A stretch of DNA of 6,386 nucleotides. It comes from Ardenticatenales bacterium (GTDB lineage: Bacteria > Chloroflexota > Anaerolineae > Promineifilales > UBA4811). Numbering within the stretch: the first letter of the stretch is position 1; each line of letters begins with the position of its first letter. The stretch is from NCBI GenBank assembly GCA_013139935.1, contig WSZX01000411.1, positions 1-6,386 on the forward strand, in the 5' to 3' direction. The notes beneath the pieces were generated by a model. The model worked only from the letters and a program-made list of their open reading frames with translations, searched no databases and had not been told where the DNA came from. Made by a program: the position numbers and the translations under genes. Shown here piece by piece: positions 1-5,922 of the stretch.

Positions 1-91
1 GAATAACTTCCCGTTTTGAATGGTGACTTGCGGGTACTCCGCGGTCAAAGAACCGCCAAGTTGTTTTTGAACAATTACTTGGGAGGACACG
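1..91 (+). other. Leader upstream of the permease gene, with small stem-loops
   Basis: No complete gene lies here. Every forward frame entering from the left edge reaches a stop by base 26 (4-6, 17-19 or 24-26), so at most a few codons of an upstream gene, probably a DppB-type permease, could be present. Two small stem-loops follow. GCGGT at 41-45 pairs with ACCGC at 52-56. TTGTT at 61-65 pairs with AACAA at 70-74 around a 4-base loop, and flanking CAAG (57-60) and CTTG (78-81) can extend that stem across a bulge. The second hairpin ends at the edge of the ribosome binding site. No T-tract follows either one, so a terminator is not supported. Confidence 0.35.
81..86 (+). promoter_or_regulatory. 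Shine-Dalgarno for the permease gene
   Basis: GGGAGG lies five bases upstream of the ATG at 92. It supports that start over any downstream in-frame Met. Confidence 0.75.
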
Positions 92-1006
92 ATGGCAACA
101 GTAGAAACAAGTATGCCAACAAAACCTTCGCGTTGGCAAAGGATTCGGGAGAGCCTGGCCATCCTCTGGGGGTCCAAGGTGGCGGTTGTTGGCCTGTTCA
201 TGGTTCTCTTTTGGGTCTTGGCGGCCATCCTGGCCCCGGTCGTCACGGCCTATGACCCGAACACCGAGGATGCCCAGGCCATAAATGAAGGGCCGTCGGC
301 CGAGCACTGGCTGGGCACCGATCACAAAGGCCGGGACCTGTGGTCCCGCATCGCCTATGGCGGCCAGATTGTGCTGGTCAAATGGCCCATCACGGAAAAC
401 TTTTGGATCCCCGGGGGGGTAGCCATCTGGGGAGTGCTGCTATCCCTGGCCGTCGGGTGCACGTCAGGACTGGTATCGGGTTATTACGGCGGCTGGGCGG
501 ACGAGGTGGTGATGCGCATTCTGGACGCGATGATGGCCTTTCCCACCATCCTGCTTTACCTGATCATCATCGCGGCCATGGGCGCCTCGGCCACCAACGT
601 CGTCATCGCCATTACCATTGCCGGTTCGCCCGGCATCGCCCGTCTGGTGCGCAGTCTGGCACTCGATATACGGACGCGCGACTATATCGCGGCCGCCGAG
701 ACACGGGGTGAGCCGGGATTGTGGATGATGTTTGTCGAGGTGCTGCCCAACGCCCGGGGTCCGATCATCATTGATGCCATGTTGCGGGTGGGTTATGCGA
801 TCTTTTCCATCGGGACGCTCGGCTTCCTGGGGCTGGGGCTCCCGCCGCCGAATCCCGACTGGGGCAGCATGGTGCAATCCGGCCACCACCACATCTTTAC
901 CACCCCCTGGGGCGTGATCTGGCCGACGGTGGCTATCTCTTCCCTGGTGGTTGGCCTGAACCTGCTGGCTGACGGCTTGCGGGAAGAGTCATTGCGGTAT
1001 CAGTAG
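92..1006 (+). CDS. Peptide/nickel-type ABC transporter permease, DppC/OppC family
   Basis: This is an integral inner-membrane subunit of a binding-protein-dependent importer. It would pair with a DppB-type permease to form the channel for peptides or similar solutes. The 304-residue length is normal for DppC/OppC. A cytoplasmic N-terminus is followed by a first membrane segment (about 28-52). Next come the family motif HWLGTDxxGRD (72-82), further membrane segments at about 108-130, 147-178, 230-250 and 276-294, and GYYGGWADEVVMRILD (130-145). The EAA-type coupling loop is AAAETRG (200-206) leading to LPN (218-220), followed by FLGLGLPPPNPDWGSM (245-260) and a C-terminal ADGLREESL. Residues 91-107, between YGG and the second membrane segment, read QIVLVKWPITENFWIPG and do not follow the usual SLxVG pattern. 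The gene ends 10 bp before the ATPase gene, so they form an operon. The substrate cannot be read from the permease. Confidence 0.93.
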   Translation: MATVETSMPTKPSRWQRIRESLAILWGSKVAVVGLFMVLFWVLAAILAPVVTAYDPNTEDAQAINEGPSAEHWLGTDHKGRDLWSRIAYGGQIVLVKWPITENFWIPGGVAIWGVLLSLAVGCTSGLVSGYYGGWADEVVMRILDAMMAFPTILLYLIIIAAMGASATNVVIAITIAGSPGIARLVRSLALDIRTRDYIAAAETRGEPGLWMMFVEVLPNARGPIIIDAMLRVGYAIFSIGTLGFLGLGLPPPNPDWGSMVQSGHHHIFTTPWGVIWPTVAISSLVVGLNLLADGLREESLRYQ

Positions 1007-1019
1007 GAGGAGAACCGTG
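1005..1019 (+). promoter_or_regulatory. Shine-Dalgarno overlapping the permease stop, with GTG start
   Basis: The permease stop TAG (1004-1006) runs directly into AGGAGG (1005-1010). Six bases separate this from the GTG at 1017, which decides that non-ATG start. The arrangement favours translational coupling of permease and ATPase. Confidence 0.75.
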
Positions 1020-3119
1020 AGCGCACAATTAGAGTGGATCACAGAAGCCGACCACCGCATCAAAACGCCCGTTCTGCAGGTGGAGGACCTGGCTATCTCC
1101 TACGAGACCCGCAAGGGGGACGTGCCGGCCGTTCGCGACGTCAGCTTTGACATCATGCGAGGAGAGGCCCACGGTATCGTGGGAGAGTCGGGCTGCGGTA
1201 AGAGCACCGTGGCCTTTGGGATTGTGAATTTCCTGGGGCGCAACGGCCGCATCGTCGACGGCCACATTCTCTTTCAGGGGCAGGATCTGGTCGGTCAGGC
1301 TCCCGAAGAACTGCGCAGAATCCGGGGCGACCGGATCGCGATGGTCTACCAGGACCCGATGCAGGCGCTCAATCCTTCAATGCGCCTGGGGGATCAGATG
1401 TCGGAGGTGCTGATCGTTCACCGGGATATGGAAAAAGCAGCGGCCGAGGAGAAATGCGTCGATATGCTGAAACGGGTCTACATGGCTGACCCGGCCAACG
1501 TCATGCGGCGCTACCCCCACCAGATTTCGGGCGGGCAGCAGCAGCGTGTGGTCATCGCCATGGCGCTGCTCAACGACCCGGCCTTGCTGATCATGGATGA
1601 GCCGACCACCGCCCTGGACGTGACGGTGGAGGCGGCGGTGCTGGACCTGATTGCCGAGTTGCAGCGGGTGTTTGACACTGCCATCATGTACATCAGCCAC
1701 AACCTGGGTGTGGTCGCCCGCGTATCGACCAAGGTGGGCGTCATGTACGCCGGCGAGATTGTCGAGCGGGCCACGGTGAGAGAGGTCTACTTGCACCCTT
1801 TCCACCCCTACACCCAGGGGCTGATGCGCTGCGTGCCCCGGCTGGGCATGGATAAGCGCAGCAGCTTCCTCTATCCCATTCCGGGTCGAGTGCCCTCACC
1901 CGCCAACCTGCCGCCGGGCTGCATCTTTGAGCCTCGTTGTGACTATGCTCGGGAGCGATGTCGCCTGAAAAAGCCAGAGCTGCGGCAGATGGAGCCTGGG
2001 CATTTGGCGCGCTGTCACTTTGCCGAAGAAGTCGCTCAGATGGGCTGGGAACCACCGGAGGAGATGCTGGCCGACCTGGCGACGCCGCTCGAGTACGACA
2101 GAGAGGCCGAACCGATCCTGAGTATATCGCACGCCAAAACGTATTATGAAGCGCCCTCGAAACAACTCATCGGTGGCGAGAAGCTGTACGTCAAGGCGGT
2201 GGACGACGTCAGCATCACGGTGCAGAAAGGTGAAACGCTGGGTGTCGTCGGCGAGTCGGGCTGCGGCAAGAGCACGCTGGTCAAGACGATCATCGGCATG
2301 GAAAGGCCGAGCGGCGGCGAGTTCGAGTTCATGGGGGTGGACGTGTCTACCCCGGTGTCCCAGCGGGACCTTTCCATCATCCAGGAACTCCAGATGGTGT
2401 TCCAGAACACGGATTCGACGCTCAACCCCTCGTTTACCGTGGGAGCCCAGATTGGCCGGCCGCTGCGCCGTTTTAACGCCGTGCCCAAGGAGCAGATCCG
2501 CGGCGAGGTCGTCCGTCTGCTGGGAATGATGAAATTGGGCGAGCGATATTACGACCGGCTGCCCCGCCAGCTCAGCGGTGGAGAGAAACAGCGGGTCGGG
2601 ATTGCCCGCGCCATCGCTGCCCGGCCGGAGCTGGTGCTGTGCGATGAGCCGGTGTCGTCGTTGGACGTGTCGGTGCAGGCGGCCGTGCTCAACCTGCTGA
2701 TGGAAATTCAGGCCGAATTGGGCACAACCCTGATCTTTATCGCCCACGACCTGAGCGTGGTGCGCTTTTTCTGCGACCATATCGCCGTCATGTACCTGGG
2801 CCAGATTGTCGAGTTCGGTCCGTCCGAGGCGATTTATGCGCCTCCTTATCATCCCTATACCGAGGCGTTGCTCTCGGCTGTGCCCATCCCCGACCCTAGC
2901 GTGGAGCAGAAACACATCCGTCTGAGCGGCAACGTGCCCAGCGCGCTCAACCCGCCAAGTGGCTGTCGTTTCCGCACCCGCTGCCCGCGCTTGCTGGGCG
3001 AAATCTGCGAGACGGAGGCTCCTCCTTGCCAGCATGCATCCGACGAGCACCGCATCCACTGCCACATTCCGATGGAGGAGCTTCGCAAGATGGAGGTGGT
3101 CATCACCGTCGGTGACTAG
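1017..3119 (+). CDS. Fused double ATPase of a peptide ABC importer (DppD-DppF type)
   Basis: This cytoplasmic protein carries both nucleotide-binding domains that power the importer, which are usually separate DppD and DppF. E. coli GsiA and YejF are known fused examples. Domain 1 has Walker A GESGCGKST (56-64), Q-loop Q112, signature SGGQQQR (171-177), Walker B LLIMDEP with catalytic Glu195, D-loop TALD and H-loop His228. Its HPY-type C-terminal extension (HPFHPYTQGLM, 260-270) has cysteines 302, 308, 315 and 333. Domain 2 repeats the layout: Walker A 412-420, Q463, LSGGEKQR (519-526), LVLCDEP with Glu544, His577, YHPYTEALL (611-619), and cysteines 650, 656, 664 and 682, plus an extra C671. 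A linker of about 35 residues (335-368) joins the halves. Both sites look catalytically intact. The permease is 10 bp upstream and a 114-bp gap follows. Confidence 0.95.
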   Translation: MSAQLEWITEADHRIKTPVLQVEDLAISYETRKGDVPAVRDVSFDIMRGEAHGIVGESGCGKSTVAFGIVNFLGRNGRIVDGHILFQGQDLVGQAPEELRRIRGDRIAMVYQDPMQALNPSMRLGDQMSEVLIVHRDMEKAAAEEKCVDMLKRVYMADPANVMRRYPHQISGGQQQRVVIAMALLNDPALLIMDEPTTALDVTVEAAVLDLIAELQRVFDTAIMYISHNLGVVARVSTKVGVMYAGEIVERATVREVYLHPFHPYTQGLMRCVPRLGMDKRSSFLYPIPGRVPSPANLPPGCIFEPRCDYARERCRLKKPELRQMEPGHLARCHFAEEVAQMGWEPPEEMLADLATPLEYDREAEPILSISHAKTYYEAPSKQLIGGEKLYVKAVDDVSITVQKGETLGVVGESGCGKSTLVKTIIGMERPSGGEFEFMGVDVSTPVSQRDLSIIQELQMVFQNTDSTLNPSFTVGAQIGRPLRRFNAVPKEQIRGEVVRLLGMMKLGERYYDRLPRQLSGGEKQRVGIARAIAARPELVLCDEPVSSLDVSVQAAVLNLLMEIQAELGTTLIFIAHDLSVVRFFCDHIAVMYLGQIVEFGPSEAIYAPPYHPYTEALLSAVPIPDPSVEQKHIRLSGNVPSALNPPSGCRFRTRCPRLLGEICETEAPPCQHASDEHRIHCHIPMEELRKMEVVITVGD

Positions 3120-3132
3120 TTGCCGCCGGTAC

Positions 3133-3170
3133 AAACGCTGTGTCAGGCAGCGCTCCCGCAGCAGCGTTTT
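3133..3170 (+). terminator. Possible weak intrinsic terminator after the transporter operon
   Basis: AAACGCTG (3133-3140) is perfectly complementary to CAGCGTTT (3162-3169), and the strand ends in TTTT (3167-3170). The 21-base loop is long, the T-run is short and overlaps the stem, and an alternative fold (CGCTG 3136-3140 with CAGCG 3148-3152) competes. A partial terminator between the transporter and the pentapeptide gene is plausible but unproven. Confidence 0.35.
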
Positions 3171-3220
3171 CGTGGCACTGACTCCAGACCGACGAGTGAG
3201 GATTCGATAGTCGAGACGAT

Positions 3221-3227
3221 AGGAGAG
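3221..3227 (+). promoter_or_regulatory. Shine-Dalgarno for the pentapeptide-repeat gene
   Basis: AGGAGAG is six bases before the ATG at 3234. It favours this start over the in-frame Met at residue 11 (3264), which has no comparable purine-rich site. No convincing -35/-10 pair was found in 3120-3220. Confidence 0.65.
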
Positions 3228-3233
3228 TAGGCA

Positions 3234-3938
3234 ATGGCCGAAATAGCACGCAAAGAGGTCATCATGATCTTGGGCACCGGAGGGTCAACCCCCCGGTTGG
3301 CCGGGGTTGATCTGTCGGGGCTCGCCCTTTCCAAACTGAATTTCTCGGGCGCCGACTTGAGCAATGCCGATCTACGCCGGGCAAATCTGGAAGAGGCCAA
3401 CCTGGAAAAGGCTACCTTGTACCAGGCCAATCTGGAAAGCGCTGGATTGGAGAGGGCGGACCTGACCGGCGCCAACCTGAGGGGCGCCCGCCTGAGTCGG
3501 GCGGAACTCTCCCAGGCAAAGTTAGGCGGGGCAAGGTTGGAATTGGCCAGGTTGGAAGGCGCCCAGCTCTACCGAGCCGACCTAACCGAGGCGAATCTGC
3601 AAAGGGCGGAACTGTCGATGGCCAGTTTGGAGGCGGCCACCCTGAAAAAGGCCAATCTTCAGGCTGCCATTCTTGAAAGGACCAACCTGGAGGGAGCCCA
3701 TCTGGAAGAGGCTGACCTGGAGGGGGCCAATCTGGCAGGCGCTTTCCTTGGCGGCGCGTTTTTGCAGGGAGCCAACATGAAGGGAGCGAACCTGGCGGGA
3801 GCCAAAATGGGTGGGGCTCTCTTTGACGGGGCCGATCTTGGCAACGCCAACCTTCAAGGCGCCGACCTGAGAGCGACGGATCTGAGCGGCGCCAACCTGC
3901 AAGGGGCGATCATGCCGGACGGGTCCAGGCATACATAA
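3234..3938 (+). CDS. Pentapeptide-repeat protein (right-handed quadrilateral beta-helix)
   Basis: From residue 25 to 229 this 234-residue protein is 41 consecutive A(D/N)LXX-type pentapeptides with no break in register. A 24-residue leader precedes them and a five-residue tail (GSRHT) follows. The central position is nearly always Leu, with Phe or Met at a few repeats (LNFSG, ANMKG, AKMGG, ALFDG, AIMPD), and the preceding-side position is mostly Ala. The family folds as a square right-handed helix with four repeats per coil, so about ten coils are expected. No signal peptide or membrane segment is seen, so it is probably cytoplasmic. By my count it has 29 Asp/Glu and 23 Lys/Arg, only mildly acidic. 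Some family members (Qnr, MfpA) mimic DNA and bind gyrase, but nothing here establishes that. The CBS-ACT gene begins 15 bp downstream, implying co-expression. Biochemical function is unknown. Confidence 0.93.
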   Translation: MAEIARKEVIMILGTGGSTPRLAGVDLSGLALSKLNFSGADLSNADLRRANLEEANLEKATLYQANLESAGLERADLTGANLRGARLSRAELSQAKLGGARLELARLEGAQLYRADLTEANLQRAELSMASLEAATLKKANLQAAILERTNLEGAHLEEADLEGANLAGAFLGGAFLQGANMKGANLAGAKMGGALFDGADLGNANLQGADLRATDLSGANLQGAIMPDGSRHT

Positions 3939-3940
3939 CC

Positions 3941-3947
3941 GAGGAGG
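3941..3947 (+). promoter_or_regulatory. Shine-Dalgarno for the CBS-ACT gene
   Basis: GAGGAGG sits in the 15-bp gap after the pentapeptide stop (TAA 3936-3938) and six bases before the ATG at 3954. There is no room for a separate promoter in the gap, so the two genes are probably on one transcript. Confidence 0.75.
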
Positions 3948-3953
3948 AACCTA

Positions 3954-4607
3954 ATGCTGGTCAAGGACTATATGACGAGACATCCCCTGATGGCTCAACC
4001 GACGATGTCCATCGTTGAGGCTCAGCGCTTCATGGGAGAGAACGATATCCGCCACCTGCCCGTGGTGGGCGATGGCAAGCAGTTGTTGGGCCTGGTCACG
4101 CGCCAGAGCCTGCTCGTTGAACCGGGCAAGTTGGGCAGCCTGAACATCTGGGAGATCACCGGTTACCTGACGGAGCTGACCGTCAAAGACGTGATGGTCA
4201 AGGCCAAAGAGGTCATCACGATCGAGCAGGACACAACGATAGAGGAAACGGCCCGCACCATGGTACAGCGCAAAATTGGCTGTCTACCAGTGGTGGATGA
4301 TGGCGTCGTGGTGGGCATTATCACTGAGACTGATTTGCTGGCCAAATTCATGGAGGTGATGGGCGGAAATGTGTCAGGCGTACGGGTCACCATGCGCACA
4401 CCCAATAAGGTGGGCGAGTTGGCCAAGCTGGTCAACGCTATTGCCGCGCAGGGCTGGGGAATCTGGGCCCTGGGTGGCGCCCTCCTTCCCAAGGACCGTA
4501 CCAAGTATGATGTGGTGGTCAAGCTCCGCCATGTGCCCAAAGACGAGGTAGTCGCAGCCTTGAGCAAGGTGGAGGGCCAGGAAGTAGTGGATGTGCGCGA
4601 GATGTAG
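3954..4607 (+). CDS. CBS-CBS-ACT domain protein, AcuB-like ligand sensor
   Basis: This is a 217-residue cytoplasmic protein built of sensor domains and no enzyme domain. CBS domain 1 spans about 1-57 (VKDYMTRHPLMAQPTMSI, IRHLPVVGD, LLGLVTRQSLL). CBS domain 2 spans about 76-133 (VKDVMVKAKEVITIEQDTTI, IGCLPVVDDGVVVGIITETDLL). An ACT-type domain spans about 142-217 (VRVTMRTPNKVGELAKLVNAI, then the strand YDVVVKLRH). In known families CBS pairs bind adenosine nucleotides or related ligands and ACT domains bind amino acids or other small molecules. The order resembles Bacillus AcuB, but its ligand and target cannot be read here. It lies 15 bp after the pentapeptide-repeat gene, so that protein is the first candidate partner. 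Two strong stem-loops start eight bases after its stop codon. Confidence 0.9.
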   Translation: MLVKDYMTRHPLMAQPTMSIVEAQRFMGENDIRHLPVVGDGKQLLGLVTRQSLLVEPGKLGSLNIWEITGYLTELTVKDVMVKAKEVITIEQDTTIEETARTMVQRKIGCLPVVDDGVVVGIITETDLLAKFMEVMGGNVSGVRVTMRTPNKVGELAKLVNAIAAQGWGIWALGGALLPKDRTKYDVVVKLRHVPKDEVVAALSKVEGQEVVDVREM

Positions 4608-4614
4608 AAATACA

Positions 4615-4641
4615 GTTGCTTGCCGCAGGTCGGCACGCAAC
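4615..4641 (+). other. Stem-loop 1 of a tandem pair after the CBS-ACT gene
   Basis: GTTGCTTGCCG (4615-4625) pairs with CGGCACGCAAC (4631-4641) in 10 of 11 positions, with one T-C mismatch and the 5-base loop CAGGT. It starts eight bases after the stop codon and no T-tract follows. Likely roles are transcript end, mRNA 3' protection, or part of a composite terminator with the next hairpin. Confidence 0.65.
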
Positions 4642-4646
4642 ACAGA

Positions 4647-4683
4647 GGCCGTCAGCGTTCAGTTTTTCTGAACCCTGACGGCC
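4647..4683 (+). other. Stem-loop 2 of the tandem pair, upstream of the racemase gene
   Basis: GGCCGTCAGCGTTCAG (4647-4662) pairs with CTGAACCCTGACGGCC (4668-4683) in 15 of 16 positions, with one C-C mismatch and a TTTTT loop. This is the strongest hairpin in the window. It lies five bases after stem-loop 1 and ends ten bases before the likely ribosome binding site of the next gene. The sequence after it (AAGTGCTTGC) lacks a T-run on the + strand, and the minus-strand reading also lacks one, so a classical intrinsic terminator is not shown. Confidence 0.7.
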
Positions 4684-4693
4684 AAGTGCTTGC

Positions 4694-4704
4694 AGGAAGC
4701 AATG
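4694..4704 (+). promoter_or_regulatory. Shine-Dalgarno deciding the racemase start
   Basis: AGGAAG (4694-4699) lies just upstream of the ATG at 4702. The spacing is short, but no purine-rich site precedes the in-frame TTG at 4690, and homologous proteins begin close to this Met. I therefore start the gene at 4702. Confidence 0.6.
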
Positions 4705-5766
4705 GTCCAGTTCACGCGCATCCTCTCAACTATAGATTCGCACACGGCCGGCGAGCCAACCCGGCTGGTGGTGAGCGGGCTGCCCCCCCTGCGCGGCGCT
4801 ACGATGGCGGAAAAGATGCTATACGCCCGTCGGGAATTCGACGATATCCGCGCCCTGCTGATGGATGAACCGCGCGGCCGCCGCGATATGTACGGTGCGC
4901 TGCTCACCGCTTCCAGCGACCCGGCGGCCGACTTTGGTCTCATCTTTATGAACACCCAGCAGTACACCACCATGTGCGGTCACGCGATCATGGGCGCGGC
5001 GACGGCTGTGATTCAAACCGGCATGGTACCGGCCGTGGAGCCGGAGACGATCGTGGTCTTTGAGACGCCGGTCGGTCTAGTCCAGACGCAGACGCGCGTG
5101 CAGGAGGGCCGTGCCCACGAGGTCGCCCTCAACAACACCCCGGTTTTTGTCCATCAACTGAATGCCCCTCTTGCTGTGCCGGAACTGGGCGAACTGCTGG
5201 TGGACATCGTCTACAGCGGCGGATTTTTCATCCTGGTGGCGGCAGCGCGGGTGGGCCTGGAACTGGTCCCCGCCAACGCCGGGGCGCTGGCCAGCCTGGG
5301 GGCGCATTTGCATTGTCTGGCCAATCAGCAGCTTTCGGTGCAGCACCCCGAGTTGCCTTTTATGACAGCTATTGACGCAGTGGAGTTCCATGGCCCGGCC
5401 GAACGGCAACCTGACGGCTTTTTGTTGGCTCGCAACGCGGCGGTCTTTGGTGCAAACACCGTGGACCGTTCCCCCTGCGGCACCGGCACGGGCGCGCGGA
5501 TGGCTGCTCTTCACGCCAGAGGGCAGTTGCAGATCGCCCAGTCGGTCATCAGCGAAAGCATCATCGGTACCCGTTTCACCGGCCAGATCGTGGAAGAGAC
5601 TCATGTGGGGCGCTACCCGGCCATTGTCCCCCGGGTAGCCGGCCGGGCCTATCTCACCGGCTTTCACCAATTCGTCCTGGACCCTGATGACCCCTTTCCT
5701 CACGGTTTTTCTTTGACTGAATTTGAGAAAGCTCTGCCCATCAACAATAGAAACGATTCAGAGTAG
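4702..5766 (+). CDS. Proline racemase / hydroxyproline 2-epimerase family enzyme
   Basis: A cofactor-independent two-base enzyme that inverts the alpha-carbon of proline, 4-hydroxyproline or a related imino acid in the cytoplasm. Numbering from ATG 4702 gives 354 residues, usual for the family. Seen motifs are IDSHTAGEPTR (11-21), the first catalytic cysteine in MCGHAIMG (C92), SGGFF (172-176), the second cysteine in DRSPCGTGTGA (C259), and IIGTRFTGQIVEET (287-300) followed by GRAYLTGFHQFVLDPDDP. Both catalytic cysteines are present, which argues for racemase or epimerase activity and against trans-3-hydroxyproline dehydratase, where the second Cys is replaced. The choice between proline and 4-hydroxyproline cannot be made from motifs alone. 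The N-terminal half strongly resembles clostridial proline racemases. An MttB-family gene follows after 156 bp, suggesting a link to N-methylated proline compounds. An extended start at TTG 4690 would add four residues. Confidence 0.92.
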   Translation: MVQFTRILSTIDSHTAGEPTRLVVSGLPPLRGATMAEKMLYARREFDDIRALLMDEPRGRRDMYGALLTASSDPAADFGLIFMNTQQYTTMCGHAIMGAATAVIQTGMVPAVEPETIVVFETPVGLVQTQTRVQEGRAHEVALNNTPVFVHQLNAPLAVPELGELLVDIVYSGGFFILVAAARVGLELVPANAGALASLGAHLHCLANQQLSVQHPELPFMTAIDAVEFHGPAERQPDGFLLARNAAVFGANTVDRSPCGTGTGARMAALHARGQLQIAQSVISESIIGTRFTGQIVEETHVGRYPAIVPRVAGRAYLTGFHQFVLDPDDPFPHGFSLTEFEKALPINNRNDSE

Positions 5767-5807
5767 TCGCCATGATCTACACTCTCCACCAAGGACGAAA
5801 ATGCATA

Positions 5808-5834
5808 GTAGAACGATGTTCGATATCGTTCTAC
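5808..5834 (+). promoter_or_regulatory. Palindrome, candidate operator upstream of the MttB-family gene
   Basis: GTAGAACGAT (5808-5817) and ATCGTTCTAC (5825-5834) are perfect 10-base inverted repeats separated by seven bases (GTTCGAT). The centre lies about 100 bp upstream of the ATG at 5923. Length and symmetry suit a dimeric repressor site. No T-tract follows, so a terminator is less likely. The first eight bases, GTAGAACG, recur at 5851-5858, 43 bp from the first arm, roughly four helical turns, which also suggests protein binding. Confidence 0.55.
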
Positions 5835-5858
5835 GACGGCTGTTTACTAGGTAGAACG

Positions 5859-5904
5859 GGTTGAGCGTGCAAATCCGTTCGAGCGCTAACCTTTCCTAGT
5901 TTTT
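5859..5904 (+). terminator. Stem-loop with T-rich tail, possible terminator or attenuator
   Basis: GGTTGAGCG (5859-5867) pairs with CGCTAACC (5884-5891), leaving one bulged G and a 16-base loop. A T-rich run follows (TTTCCTAGTTTTT, 5892-5904). This could end the racemase transcript or act as an attenuator before the MttB-family gene. The loop is long and the T-run is interrupted. A competing pairing of GAACGG (5854-5859) with CCGTTC (5875-5880) exists. Confidence 0.35.
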
Positions 5905-5909
5905 GTGTT

Positions 5910-5914
5910 GGAGG
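5910..5914 (+). promoter_or_regulatory. Shine-Dalgarno for the MttB-family gene
   Basis: GGAGG lies eight bases before the ATG at 5923 and supports that start. Confidence 0.7.
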
Positions 5915-5922
5915 CCCCCTTT

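Larger units (their letters stand above)
5767..5922 (+). other. Intergenic region with palindromes upstream of the MttB-family gene
   Basis: This 156-bp gap holds no convincing gene. It contains a 27-bp palindrome (5808-5834), a repeated half-site (5851-5858), a second stem-loop followed by a T-rich stretch (5859-5904) and a ribosome binding site (5910-5914). It looks like a regulatory leader for the downstream gene. No clear -35/-10 pair could be assigned by eye. Confidence 0.55.

Noticed and set aside
16..255. Short + frame starting at 16 and overlapping the permease start
   Set aside because: It overlaps the well-supported permease in another frame, has no good ribosome binding site and shows no known motif.
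1896..3134. Long open frame (412 codons) on the minus strand opposite the ATPase gene
   Set aside because: The + strand encodes complete Walker A, signature and Walker B motifs in both halves. The minus frame shows no recognisable domain and is explained by GC-rich codon bias.
3582..3932. Minus-strand open frame with a repetitive protein opposite the pentapeptide gene
   Set aside because: Its repeats are the complement of the pentapeptide codons, so it is a shadow. It has no ribosome binding site or independent support.
3234..3938. Annotation as a Qnr/MfpA quinolone-resistance protein
   Set aside because: Only the general repeat fold is shared. The helix-breaking loops of Qnr and a strong acidic bias are not seen.
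4690..4701. TTG at 4690 as the start of the racemase
   Set aside because: No ribosome binding site precedes it, while ATG 4702 has AGGAAG just upstream and matches the usual N-terminus of the family.
4702..5766. Annotation as trans-3-hydroxy-L-proline dehydratase
   Set aside because: That activity goes with replacement of the second catalytic cysteine, and here both C92 and C259 are present.
5772..5864. 30-codon ATG frame in the gap before the MttB-family gene
   Set aside because: It has no clear Shine-Dalgarno and runs through the palindrome, whose symmetry explains the sequence better. A leader peptide is possible but unsupported.
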